Shown: positions 22,736 through 34,817 of the stretch, piece after piece | How positions within the stretch are numbered: position 1 is the stretch's first letter | Layout: each line of letters opens with the position of its first letter | Source: Leptodontidium sp. MPI-SDFR-AT-0119 | Taxonomy: Eukaryota; Ascomycota; Leotiomycetes; Helotiales; Leptodontidiaceae | Direction of reading: 5' to 3' | Assembly (NCBI GenBank): GCA_020726505.1 | Contig: JAHLEZ010000001.1 | Location: forward strand, 2,790,001-2,854,000 | DNA length: 64,000 bases | Made by a program: the position numbers and the translations under genes | The notes under the pieces: model-generated | What the model was told of the DNA's origin: nothing | Databases searched by the model: none | What the model saw: only the letters and a program-made list of their open reading frames with translations

Positions 22736-25693
22736 TGTTGTGGTGAGGGGAGGAGGCTCTTTGTTTTGCTGATTGTCAAAGGGAGATGATGTGAGGATTG
22801 CCACCTGGACGGTGGGAGTATTGTAGTTAGGTCTGCAGTCAAGAGACGTATGTAGATGTCGGTAGGTGTAGATAGGCGTAGATGTGATAGGAGAAAGCGG
22901 TGGGGGAAGAGGGAGGGAGATGTCTTCAAGAATTGAAGGAGAGAGGAATTTTTAAGAGAAAAGAGTTGAAGGAAGAGTGAGAGTTGTGCTATGATATGAT
23001 ATGATATGAGAAGAGACGTAGGTAGGAGAGTGAATAGCGGTCAGAGAATAGAGTACCGACACTACTCGTGAGAAGATAGATATAACAGGAAGGAGAAAGG
23101 GAGGGGCATGTCGCAGCTGCTACCTTACTATATCCTACCTATCGTCAATTAGATAATTACTGTAATCGCTGGCTTGCTGGCTGGCTGTTCCGAATGTGGA
23201 TGTGGAGAGCAGTGGGTGCAGAGTGGGCGTGGCCATGGAGGCGTGGCTGCGGACATGGAGGAGGGGAGAGGGAGGGGGAAAGGAAAGGGAGAAAGATGTT
23301 GTGATTCCTATCGCAAATGTTGTGATTGCTCGTGAGACACCTTCCCGGATGCAGTACAGCTAAATTACACGTACCAGCGATAAGTAGCGACGACCCTGCA
23401 TGCAGATGTCTTATCTGCACTGGCACCTCCAGCTCCCCGGACCAGTGCTTCTAAGCCTCCATTACCCTCCCCTCCTCAAAACCAGGCATCAAAAACCCAC
23501 CTCCACAATCCTCCTCACTACCAAGGTATAGAAACCACACTTCCCCCTCCCCAGCAATCTTCATATTCGAGTATGACCCCTTATTCGACCATATCAAGGC
23601 TGAGTTCAAAAGTTGTGATGTTGGGGGCTGCCAGTGTTGAAATGCGACTTGTGGGAATGGGATCATGATTACTGCTTTGGGATAAGATGTCCTTTGGGGC
23701 CAGGCATCTCTACATGGGCACAGATGCGAGATGCGAGATGCACCACCCACCCACCGCCTATCATTTCATGTCCGATATTGGACATTGCACGCAGAGTGAG
23801 TGCTCGGCTTGACTGGGCTGGAATGGCTGGACTAGACTGGATACGATGAGGATATGAGTGAACGGAACGGCATGAGAAGCCGAGCTGAGGAGAGCAGGAG
23901 GAGGAGGAGCTGCGATGGTACAGTCCCTCGTGACCTACCTACCTACGGTATCTGCTCAGGTGCATCTACCACTGCATTAAGGTATGCGTGGTCATCTCTA
24001 TTCTTTTTAACTTTCATTCTATCTTTCTTTCCTCCTCAGTGGCTACTCTACTCTTACTATTATTGGCTATATCAAATTCATGTCATGTCATATCATGCCC
24101 TCTTCCCCCTTCCTTTCCCATCTCAACTCCCACGTCACACACAAAATCTACAGTGGTACAGTAATATAACATAGCCTCCCCTCCCCTTTCTCAGCCTTGC
24201 ATAACACCCAACATCCTCTTTCCCCTTCCTACGCACATCTCCCCAGACTTAAGGGGATCAAAATCGTCATTGTACATCCCCCCTTCTGAGCCTCTCCAGT
24301 TGAAACGCTCCTGGGGGTGTTAGTGTGGAGGTGGTGGATATAACGCCATTTTTGAGGGGGCGTATTGGTTGAGTGGAGAGGGGAGAGGAGTGACTGCGGG
24401 GTTATGGGTGTGGGAGGGAGTGAGTGGAGAGGGAGGGGAAAACACACACTGGCAGTTACACACAGCACCGCCTTTGTATAACCTGGGCTTGACACGGGAG
24501 AAGAGGTAACAATGGGTAGGTTAGTTTTCATTTGGTTACACTGTACCGTACGGTAAAGGGCAAGCAGCGGTTTCGCTTGGATTTTTTGACTCGACTCGCC
24601 AACCCGATTCAACTTGACGACCTACATCAATCGCAGACTCTCTGCTCCAAGTTCCCACAAAGCCCCCTCCTAGTCTTCTTCAGGTATCCTAGTGAAGATG
24701 GAAATAATACAAAAACCACCAGCTCTAAGCTTTATATCGACTGCTACTTCCTACTTCCACCGCATTTCTCGCTAGTACTTCACACACCTTCCTTCCCTAC
24801 TCTTCCTCTTCCACTTCCTCGCCTCTCGAGTACGAATTACTCTCCCTCCCTCGGAGCAGACGAATTATCCACCGCTCAAGCTTCAAACCTTCGGCCTTCC
24901 CAAAATGAAAGATATCTTTTTCTCTCAGCTACCACATGATATCCCACTCATTCTGTCTTGCCTTCAACCAGTCTCAACCATGACTGGGGTATCTGACGGT
25001 AGCATAGGATATGATAGGACAGGATAAGACTTCTTCAAGTAGATGAGATATATGCTCCTTGCATTTCATCCCAAGCTAGTGAGGAACAGCATCTCCTCAC
25101 TCTTCACTGTCCCCCCCCCCCCTCCTCATTCCGGGATTCCTACCCAGTAAAGTGTTGTCATGTCATGTCTCATGCTGTGCTCCCTCCACCCCTCCCTCCA
25201 TCTATCTCCATCTCTATCTCCATCTCTAATATCCACTATATTGTACGACTTACAATACTTGTTGAGGGTGGTACATTTCTCTCAAGCACAATATAATACA
25301 CTATATCACAACAGTACCCTACCTGCCGTAAATCCGAGATACAATTTCCTATACCATATCATACCATACCATACCATACACAACGACAAAAAAAGCAAAG
25401 GATATGTATAAACCAGCCAGTCAATTATCCAACCACCCCAGCGCCGTACCGTGCAGAATCTCGGGTAAAGCAAGCAATCCATCAATCAAGCAGGTAAATA
25501 GCCAAATATACATGGAAGAGTTATTTACCTTACGGTGGTGAGTACAATAAAAATACTTCCCATTCTCATTCTCGCCTCACTGATCCTTCCTCTGATTCTG
25601 TTGCGGGGGGGGGGGGAAGGGTCCTTTTACATCTCACCTAGGTTCTCCTCGGCTACCCACCTACCACTCTCTGCATCTGCAGATTGATACTTC

Positions 25694-25713
25694 TCCATCC
25701 ATCCATCCATCCA
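25694..25713. repeat. (CATC)n microsatellite
   Basis: About five uninterrupted ATCC units in the gene-free region. Confidence 0.85.
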
Positions 25714-25799
25714 ACTGCCGATTAATAGAATCTACCTCCTCGGTATTCACTCAACAATTGCAACAATCGCATCAAATGCATCAATCCATCCAGTCCTTG

Positions 25800-25832
<33 letters not shown>
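25800..25832. repeat. (TTAC)n microsatellite
   Basis: Eight uninterrupted TTAC units. Confidence 0.9.
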
Positions 25833-25833
<1 letters not shown>

Positions 25834-26471
25834 CACTCCTTCCCTCCCTCCCGCCTACCTGCCTGCCTCACTTCACTTCCGCATCTCTTCTCTTCTCTTC
25901 ATCTAATCAATTCAATTCCTCTTCCCTTCCTCTTCCTTCCAAGAAAAGAGAGAGACAGCAAAGCACAACCAAAGACCCGAGCCCGAGCCCGATCTGGGAA
26001 GGTAAATGATGGAATGGATAAGAAACTGCTTTGTAGATAGACAGACAGGCTATATTATTTCCTTCCCTATCTCCCTATCTCCCTTCCTGTCTTTCTAAAG
26101 TAACCCCACCCCCATGCCCATCTACACAGTCCCCTCTAGCCACTTCTAAAGATATCCCCCCGTTTAATCCGAACCCTTGAGCAAAAATCGAAAGCAAAAA
26201 GTAAAGGCAAAGTAAAGCAAATTGAGATAGATCGCCACCAACGCCACCATATATACATGAATGCATGTAGATAGACAAGCCCCAAGCCCATGATGAAAAT
26301 GCAGGACAGGCAGAGATATACCCCCCCGCTTTCTGGTCGTACAGAGGAAGAAAGAGAAGAGCCTCTCACTTCCCCTCGTTCATTTCCACTTAATTCCTCA
26401 TCCCCACAATCCCTCTCTTTCCTCTTTCCTCCCTCCCATCCTATCCCACCCCATGCCTTTCTACAAACCCC

Positions 26472-28087
26472 CTAAAAACCAATATCAACACTCAACATCG
26501 GCATACTAAACGTAACATTATTAGTCGCCGAGAAGGCCTCAGATCCCATGCCCAAATGTCCAATATACAGTCCGGTGCTCGTGAAGTTCGCCTTGGGTAT
26601 CGTATCGAGCTTCGTCAGTAGGGGCGCGATGTCGCCGTAGAAGATCTCGGTGGTGCTTGCCGCGACCCAGGTCAGGACGTTTTGGTTGAGGGAGTTTTGG
26701 CCTGTGAAGAGGTTGCTGGGAGGAACGAGATGGGTTAGCTGGTGCTCGGTCTTTGATACCTAGGTAGGGTTATATGGAGAGGGGAGATGGGGGTGTGGGG
26801 GGATGTGAGAGAAGAGAGGAAGGGGGAAAGAGGACGTACAAAGTGGTCCCATTAACACTCTCCGAAGCAACTGAGCCAACGTCCTGACCAATAGGCTTAG
26901 TCGCGGCTCCAAAAGTCGCAAACCATATCATGACTTCATAATTCGCCGAACTTGAATTCGCGGCCGCGTTCTTGTCCGCGTCAAAGAACATGTCGATTGC
27001 GACGTTGGTATTGGCATTGTTGGCTATCATGGCTGCTTCATCGGTTGTGGCGGATGCGGTGTTTCCTACACTGTATGTCCAGGATGTGGAGAGGGCGATT
27101 GTTTTGATGGTTGAGAGGGGGATGGGGGTGGGCATTACGACTTGGGCGTTAGGGTAGGCGTGGACGGGTTGTGTTGATGGACCTTGGGGGTAGAACCATG
27201 TTACTGTGAATGGGGGTGCGGTCGAGGGGGTTGAGTAGGTTCCGTTGTTGAATGATGTTATCTAGTGGGGTTAGTTTGTGGGTATTCTCATGTTTGCAGA
27301 GTTGGAGGGTTGGGGAGGTAAAGTGATGAAGCATTGTGAAGGGTGGAATAGGGAAACGTACGTTCATACACATAGCTCCGTCTTCGCCTTCTGTATATCC
27401 CCATTGATTGGGATTCACTACATAACGTAAATGTCAGCATAAGCTTCTTTCATCCGAAATCCGAAAATCCAAATTCAAAACTCGAAAGTCCAAACTCAAT
27501 GGTCCCTGTCAGATCAGAACTCAATCGGAATGAAGATTCTCGCTTTAGATCCAACCAACCAAGCAATCTTGCCAATACTCAAGATATGCAGGTAAGAAAT
27601 GCCCAGTGAAACACGGAGTGAATCCAGTTTGGCAGTCCACTCCGCACAGTTTCTTTCCCCAGAATATCCTCCAACTCCGTCGTTATCCCTTCTTCCGTCG
27701 CGAAAGAATCCAAATATCACCAAGCCGCACCCACCCTCCCTTCCGCTTCCCAGTCACCATCACACCCACCCATTAAAAAGAGTAGACAAATGAGAAGAGA
27801 ATAAAAAGATATCCAAACTTACACATATATTTCACCCCCGAACTCGGTGGACTAACCCCAACCTGCTTCTGACAATACAGCTGCGAGGTAACGCTATCAT
27901 CATTTTTGTTCCCATTCCCACCACCACCGCCGCCCGTGCCAGGCGTCCCCGTCCCGGGGTTGTTAAAGATGGGTTCTTGTCCTGTTGCTTGACGGTGCGA
28001 GTCGACTCCTATTAGCACGCCGATTGTGGTGCCGACTGGGAGGATGAGGAGGCCGGCATTGACGAGCCAGCGGAAGTTGGGGCCCAT
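26472..28087 (-). CDS. GH12 endoglucanase/xyloglucanase-like protein with N-terminal membrane anchor
   Basis: Four exons: 28087..27823, 27417..27362, 27261..26840 and 26715..26472; introns of 405, 100 and 124 nt; 328 residues. Residues 7-28 are one hydrophobic helix preceded by a single Arg, suggesting a type II anchor or uncleaved signal. A Gly/Asn/Thr-rich linker (about 40-62) follows, then a GH12 fold: start CQKQVGVSPP...NPNQWGY, nucleophile region with E216 in YEVMIWF, and acid/base region with E307 in G-S-E-A-F. Both catalytic glutamates of the family are present. GH12 enzymes cleave beta-1,4 links in cellulose or xyloglucan. The 405-nt first intron is long for this window and its boundaries are the least certain. 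The anchor could mean a cell-surface enzyme acting on the fungus's own wall or nearby plant glucans. Confidence 0.87.
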
Positions 28088-28263
28088 TGTGTGTGAGTTT
28101 GTGTGAGGAGGGAGGATGTCGTGAGCGATGAGGATGGATGGATGTATCGCAGAGGTATGGATGGACGAAGAGAGGGCTGGACAATAGAACGAGTGTCGTG
28201 GGTTGGGTTGTTTCGTGATTAGATTATGGTTATCGTCGTAAATAGCTGGCTGTATAGAAACCA

Positions 28264-28291
28264 CTCAATCAATCAATCAATCAATCAGTCA
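28264..28291. repeat. (TCAA)n microsatellite
   Basis: Seven near-perfect tetranucleotide units, followed by two GTCA units. Confidence 0.85.
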
Positions 28292-29894
28292 GTCCAGTGC
28301 GCGTATAGTCGTATAACGAGTGTGTCGACGTCAGAGTCGTTGTCGCTGTCGCTGTGGATGGAGGCAATAAAAATAACGACAGTGAGTGAAGGTTGGAGGT
28401 GGACAAGGTCAAGCAAGGACTTGCACGCGGAGATAGCAGGGAGTCAGGCAAGGCAGGCTCAGGCAAAGATACAATACGGGAGGACAGAGCAGTAAGTGCC
28501 AAGGGGGGGTGGGAAAGTGCCGGACCCGAGCAACCGCAGGCTACCAGCACCAGCACCAGCAACAGCCATTACACACTCACTCACTTCCAGAGCCCCAGCC
28601 AAAAAACGCCCAACGCCTTCCCGCCAAACTCATCCAGAGAATACACCAACTAAGGAACACACGATCAATCCTTTCTCCTTTCTCCCCTTTCCCCATCCAT
28701 GAACCTCTGCTTTCTCCATGTATCAGATTATCATTGCCCATCACAATTCCATCCATCCATTCAAACATTCCATTCCATTCGCCACCAACCACCGCGCAGC
28801 ATACCCAAACCAAACCTGTCAAGTTCCTTCATAAACGCCTTTCTGCCTTCCTAACGCCGCCTCATCCAACCAATCACCAATCGCCCCCGGATGCCGGTCA
28901 AAAATCTAAGAAAAGACCGGATCGCATGGTTCGTGAATTTCCCTCTGGAGGAGGCTCTAGCGTTTTCCAAATTTTTTTTTTCTCCCCTCCCCTTCTCTCT
29001 TCCAAGCCTTTAAAAGTCCACTCCCCGCTACGCAAGTTATCTTGAGTAAAGGCTCCATAAGCTCCATACTAATCGACCGGCATCAGACGGGCGTGCGTTC
29101 GTTCGTTGTCCACCTCATTCATCTGCATCCTCATCCTCATCCATCCATCATCAAAGTATTTGATGCCCGCGCTAAACCCATCTCATCCGGATCTCTTGTC
29201 CGTACTCGTGTGGTGGGAACAAGGAATCAGGGGTGTCAGGGGTGGCCAATACGAAGAGAGAAATCAAGATAAGCTCGTGTTTGTCTTGCTTGCCCCCTGC
29301 CCCCTGGCCCCTATACCCAGTACGAAGTATTTCTGGTCGGTCGGTGGTGGTCGGGGAATGCAAAATGTGGAACCAACACCACCCTTATGCAGGGGTCGGA
29401 CCAACCTTCACATGCCTATCAACCAATGGAAGAGCGTAGAGAGAAGGCTGGGTGGACACTGGACACTCGCACACACGAGATCTCTATGCCGGTGATGATG
29501 CGATGGGAGACGATAAGCCCAGTTGCATGTGCCAAGGCCTCGTAATGGTGGGACGTGATTGGGTGATTTCCGGGGGTTTTCTTTTCTTGATTTTTTTGGA
29601 TTTCTTACGATGTACTGTATGGGGGTTTCAAGATGGGATGAGATAGGATGGGATAGGCAGGCACTGAGGGGAGGGGAGTGTGCGAAGGTACTGTAAGGTT
29701 GACTCGCTTGTACGCCGCCCAGAGAATAATAAGATAAAGGGGAGGGAAGAGGGGGGACGTGGGACGTGGGAGATGATATGGAGATGGATATAGGATCATG
29801 GATATAGATAGACAGGTGCAGTACAAGTAGCACTAGTAGTATGGTATGGATATGACATGGAAATAGGGGTGGTGGCACTGGCAGCACTCACTGC

Positions 29895-29927
29895 CACTCA
29901 CTCACTCACTCACTCACTCACTCACTG
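29895..29927. repeat. (TCAC)n microsatellite
   Basis: Eight uninterrupted TCAC units in the GH12-GT2 intergenic region. Confidence 0.9.
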
Positions 29928-30828
29928 GCACCCGAAGACTGGTCAACAGTGGTCAGTCGGATACGAAGCCAGCCGCGGTTGTGCCGAGTGCATGCGCCGC
30001 CAACCAAAGTAGGGTAGTGAAGTGCAGTTAGTGAGTGGGTGCAGCTTTGACCTGATCTGATCTGACCTGACCTGACTGACTGAGACCTGCAGTGCAGTGC
30101 CTCCTGCCTCTTGAGTGCCACACACCCACCGACCCACCCACCCACTCACAATGGCACTGGCACTCACTCCCACAATCCCACTGGCACAGCACTTGAATCC
30201 ACTGCCAGTCAGTCCATTGCAACTGCCATGACTATACCCAATCAAGCTCATAATGTTACCCCGTTCAGGTTACCTCACTCTGCCTCCCTATCCCAAAGTA
30301 GTTAGTTAGTTAGCTTCCTGCTGTTGGATGACCGAGTGCCTCCTTCCTCTCATTTTTCTCACTAACCCAGCCCATCCCATCCCAACCCAACCGTTCCGTT
30401 CCTGCCTCCTCCTGGTTCTCCCTCTCTCCTCACCTCACCTCACCTCACTACTCACCTCACTCTCGCTCTCCTCCTTGCTTGGATTTCTACCCATCTTTCA
30501 CTCGTTTTGTTTTCTCCAGTACTCCTCCTCACACAATCGTTCACCACGCACGCGTTCTCGTAGCATCCCGCTCTCGTAACACCACACACTCGTTTATCCC
30601 GTGATTGTTTATTCGACCGATACCTACCTACCTCCGTCTGTATCGTCATTCCTACGCGGGTTCCCCGGAACGAACCAACCTAATCGAGTCCCTTCATGCA
30701 CAATACTTTGTAATAGAGACAAGGGACTGAAGTACTCGAGAAGCACAACAACGAACCCCCCCAGGTAGGACAACGGGTCTGTCACACCAAATTATATAAT
30801 ATCACATCACATCTCTCGCGTCGTCACA

Positions 30829-33408
30829 ATGAACGGCCGCGACCATGATGTGTACGAGGAGGAGATGAAGGATATCAGAGGTCATCACCAGCAATACCTC
30901 CAACAGCAACCCTACCACCAGGACCAACAATACCAGCAACCATACCAGCAACCATACCAGCAACCATACCAGCAACCATACCAGCAACCATACCACCAGA
31001 ATCAACCATACCTCCAGAGCCACCAGGATCCACACGCAATCAGTACAGATAACCTCATGATGCCTGAACGGTTAAGTGCAATTGCAAGTCCGCGAGGGAG
31101 GAGACCAGCATATCCGGGGGCACACGATTCAATGTCTTCGGCGTATGGGTGGAATGCAGAGTCAATTCCAGCTACACCTGCAGATTCAAGATCCACGACA
31201 CCAACTTTGTCACCTGTAAGTTCCTACTCTCCTGCCAATGGAACCCCCAGAGATAATCACGGCAACATTCTATTGTTACAATTATGGAATCAGCAAATTA
31301 ACACATCTCAGTACAACAACGATTTCAATAACTCAAGAAGCTACCTCAGCACAACAACACTCGTTAACAAGAACCCCCACCGCAACAGCGGCCATCTGTC
31401 CACCTCGACCTTCCCATCCAAACACTCCCTCGGCGAAGATTCCATAACTCGACTCAACGAACGCGACGATGTCGAACTGTCCAAAGGCTGGCGCAGGTTC
31501 ATCTTCAAATTTGTCCCTTTTCTCGCCTTGACCAATACTGGCCTCTACCTTGCCTACCTCGGTCTTCGTATCGCATGTGTGATTCTCGCGCAGAGGAAAT
31601 TTGGGACCACCTACCCAGGAGCTTGGGTTTTCCTGGGTGTGGAAATAGTTGTCGCCATCCCATCGCAAATGCATAATTTCTGGACCATGTGGGCATTGAA
31701 GAAGAGAAACAGGCCGCAATTGAGATTGAACAGCGAGGAAGTGCCAGGTGTCGATGTGTTCGTTACTTGCTGTGGTGAAGATGATGATGTCGTCTTGGAT
31801 ACCGTACGAGCGGCTTGCGACCTGGATTATCCCCGTGATAAATACAGAGTTGTCGTTTTGGATGATGGGAAGGCTGCTAGTCTCGAGGAGTCAGTTAACC
31901 AGCTGGGATATGTATACCCGAACCTGTACTACATGGCCCGCACGAAGGTCAAGGGAGTACCGCATCATTTCAAAGCCGGAAATCTGAATTATGGTCTCGA
32001 GCAATTGGATCTCCTACCAGGTGGCGCAAATGAGTTCATGGCTGCCCTGGACGCGGATATGGTAAATAACCCCCTTTTTGACTTTACCCAAGCGAGCGAG
32101 AACTTTCTCTCGACGTCACCTCATCCACGCATATACTAACACAGAAACCAGATCCCAGAACCCTCATGGCTCCGAGCGATTTTACCTCACATGGTCCTCG
32201 ATCCCAAACTCGCCCTCGCATGCCCGCCCCAACTATTCTACAACACACCCGTTTCCGACCCCCTGGCTCAATCCCTGAATTTCTTCGTCCACGTAATCGA
32301 ACCCATCAAAGATGCCCTAGGAGTAGCATGGTGCACTGGATCTGGGTATGTCATCCGTCGCGAAGCACTCACTGAAATCGGTAATTTCCCACTCGGCTCC
32401 CTGGCCGAAGACGTAGCAACCTCGACACTCATGCTCGGCCGCGGCTGGAAAACGGCCTACATCCACGAACCTTTGCAATTCGGAACTGTGCCTGAAGATT
32501 ACGGCGGACATTTGAAGCAGCGAACGCGTTGGGCTATCGGAACGATCCAGACGGCATTCAAGTTGAATTTCTGCCTCTTCGGGAAAGACGTCAAGATGAT
32601 GACTGGCGCACAACGTTTTTCAGGAGCTCTCTACGCCATCCTTGGCATGTTCACCATCCTAGTGACCATCTCACTCTTCGCCATCCCAGTCGTTCTCGTA
32701 TGGGGAAAGCCGCTCATCGCCTACGCGGATCTCGAACAACTCCGCTGGTTGATCCGGGCTTGCTTCGCCGCCTTCATGTGTAACCGCTTCTGCGAATTTG
32801 CTCTTTTCTCTCCAGCAGGCTACCACACTGGGCAGCGAGATAGTCGCTACCAACTCTGGATGTCACCATATATCTCCCTGAGTATCATCCGATCCTTCAT
32901 CCTCCCTAAATGGCTAGGCGGTTCCATCGTAGCATTCAAACCTACCGGATCCCTCGGCAACGCACTAAACGAGCGAGACCCAAAGAACAAGAAGAACATG
33001 TTCCGCCGCATCTGGGCGATCCTGTTTAACTACATGGCCGTCTTCCATTTCGTATTCGTCTACTTCACGCTCGTCGCTGTGGTCTTGACTTCTTACCGCG
33101 TTTTCTTCCCCGAAGGTCAATCAGTCAGGGATATTTTTATCGGGCTTATTACACACGCTTTCTGGCCACCTCTCACCTTTTTGTTCCTCTGCAGTTCCCT
33201 CTGGACACCAGTCAGCTACGCAATCGACCCACCTCAAATGCCAGAACGTGAGGAGTTACTTGTTCGAGATCAGAAGACAGGAGTTGCGCACCCAACGACT
33301 GCTAGTAAGAAGGTTGCGTTTGGTGGCCAGGCCGCTTGGTTCGAGTTTCTGTACACGGGGAGTACAATTTATACGGCCTTGGTTTTTGCGTACAGTTTCT
33401 TTTTGTAG
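30829..33408 (+). CDS. family 2 glycosyltransferase of the fungal hyphal-growth type
   Basis: Exons 30829-31215, 31312-32061 and 32152-33408; 797 residues. A Gln/Pro/Tyr-rich cytosolic N-terminus (about 1-65) is followed by a Ser/Thr-rich stretch. Membrane helices come near 195-250, then the catalytic domain. Processive GT2 motifs are complete: D313-D314-G, D376-A-D378, E465-D466 (the TED position) and Q502-R-T-R-W506. Four to six more membrane helices follow. Architecture and motif order match the cellulose-synthase-like GT2 proteins of Zymoseptoria and Fusarium that are needed for polarised growth on solid surfaces; the polymer made is not established. The first intron (31216-31311) has canonical GTAAGT and a CTCAG acceptor but is 96 nt and stop-free, so an unspliced form would add 32 residues. 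Confidence 0.94.
30937..30996. repeat. 12-bp tandem repeat encoding Gln-Pro-Tyr-Gln
   Basis: Five units of CAACCATACCAG (last unit ends CAC), plus degenerate flanking copies, in frame with the GT2 N-terminus. Confidence 0.92.
31216..31311 (+). other. stop-free, in-frame intron of GT2
   Basis: Donor GTAAGT at 31216, branch-like TTAAC and acceptor CTCAG at 31311. The 96 nt read through as 32 codons without a stop. Splicing is preferred because both sites are canonical, but retention would also give a full protein. Confidence 0.65.
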
Positions 33409-34817
33409 GAGACCACGACTGCATGGATGGGAGGAGGGTGTTTAGATTCGAAAGAGGAGATATCAGAGGGAGGGGGGGAACATGAGGGTTAGATGAGACG
33501 AGATATAATGATGGACGAGATGAGATGGGATAATTTTTTTTCCAAATTATAGAAAGGCTGCATCGCATGGCCGAACGGTCGGAAGGATGGGTGCATTTGC
33601 TTTGCTTTTGCTTTAATACTAGATTCTTTTTGGGGGTTTTTGTATGGATATGGAAGGAACGGCGTACATATTTGATTGATTGTATATAGATTTCTGCGGT
33701 TTTTTTTTTTTTTTTTGGTTTTTGTTTGGGTATTTGAGGAGGGGATAGGGGAGTGGGGAGAGAGAAAGGGAGATGTTTATTTGAGATGGTATATCAAATA
33801 AATACATGAAAAGAATATCAAAAAATTCGGACCTTGTTATTATTAAAGTGAGTGAGTTAGTTGACTTGAATTGAAGAATTAAAGAATGGGGTCTAAGATC
33901 CATCTCATCCGTCTATTCATTTTCCTTTTTCCTTAAAAAACTAAACTAAACTAATGAGGCGGGCCGCGGGCGAGGTGAGGTGATATGAAATCAATCAAAC
34001 TTTATGTTATGTTTGAAGATTTAAGATTTTTTAAGATGTGCATTTTTGTGTTTGTTCATATTTTACGAAGTATCAGAAAGACAAGACGAGAAAGAAAGGT
34101 CATCTATCTATCCATCCTATGAGTGCAGTGCTAAATTCTTGATTAATGGGGGGTGGGGGGGGTTCTTTGGTTTTATTTATACTTATACTTGGTGCTTAGG
34201 GAGGAAGGAGGAAGGAAGGAAGGAAGGAAAGACTATGCGTGTCAGATAGAGCAGAGAGCTCATTATCACGTAACGGTCGCAATATCTTCTCCCTCTTGTG
34301 GATTTTCTTGTTATGTGTCCCCCCCCCCCCCCCCCCCCCCCCCCTTTTTTTTCTTCTCTCTCTCTTCTTCGCTTTCGCTTTCTCGACGAGAGCCACTTTC
34401 TTTTCATGGCTATAATCGTAATCGTAACATCTGCCGCTGGTCTCTTCTCCAAGTCTGACTAGGAAAGGAAGAGAAGTCCGAGGAGGAAGAACGGCTAGTT
34501 TTCCTCCTCCCCGGCTTGTCTGTCTTATTTTGTGATGAGAATGCTGATGTAATGGTTCTTGCTCTGGCGTTGAGTAATTTCTTCTTCTTCCTTTTTCCGT
34601 CTTTATCTCCGTATTTAATCGTTTGACGGTGGCAGTGCCATTGTCGATACTAGCTTTGCGAAGTAATCGAAAGGGCTTTATTTCCTAAGCTATGAAAATC
34701 CAAATTATAAAGTGCGGTAGCTACTAGCGGCGGCCTGCCATTATCAGGGCGACTTTAGGATTATAGGTAACATTATGTATTAAGTCGATTAGCTTTCTCT
34801 CCCTGCTAGTGGGATTT
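33409..34817. other. gene-free, homopolymer-rich spacer
   Basis: 3' flank of GT2. It has T17 near 33700, a GGAA-type repeat near 34208-34229 and a 26-C tract followed by T8. From about 34630 the sequence changes to a more AT-rich, repeat-like character. Confidence 0.5.
34319..34352. repeat. C26-T8 homopolymer tract
   Basis: Twenty-six consecutive C followed by eight T. The exact length may be affected by sequencing error. Confidence 0.9.

Larger units (their letters stand above)
22736..26471. other. 3.7-kb gene-free, low-complexity region
   Basis: The largest gene-free stretch. It is dominated by CT/GA-biased tracts, short homopolymers (C12 at 25111, G12 at 25605) and tetranucleotide repeats. 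Many frames are open simply because of low complexity. I examined it for short signal-peptide exons and saw none convincing. Confidence 0.5.
28088..30828. promoter_or_regulatory. 2.7-kb divergent intergenic region, repeat-rich
   Basis: Lies between the start codons of GH12 (minus) and GT2 (plus). It holds (TCAA)n at 28264-28291, (TCAC)n at 29895-29927, tracts of TGACC/TGATC at 30050-30085 and CCTCA repeats at 30428-30465. The octamer CACTGGCA occurs four times between about 29875 and 30190. The last 300 bases before 30829 are CT-rich, typical of a long fungal 5' leader. No gene supported. Confidence 0.45.
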
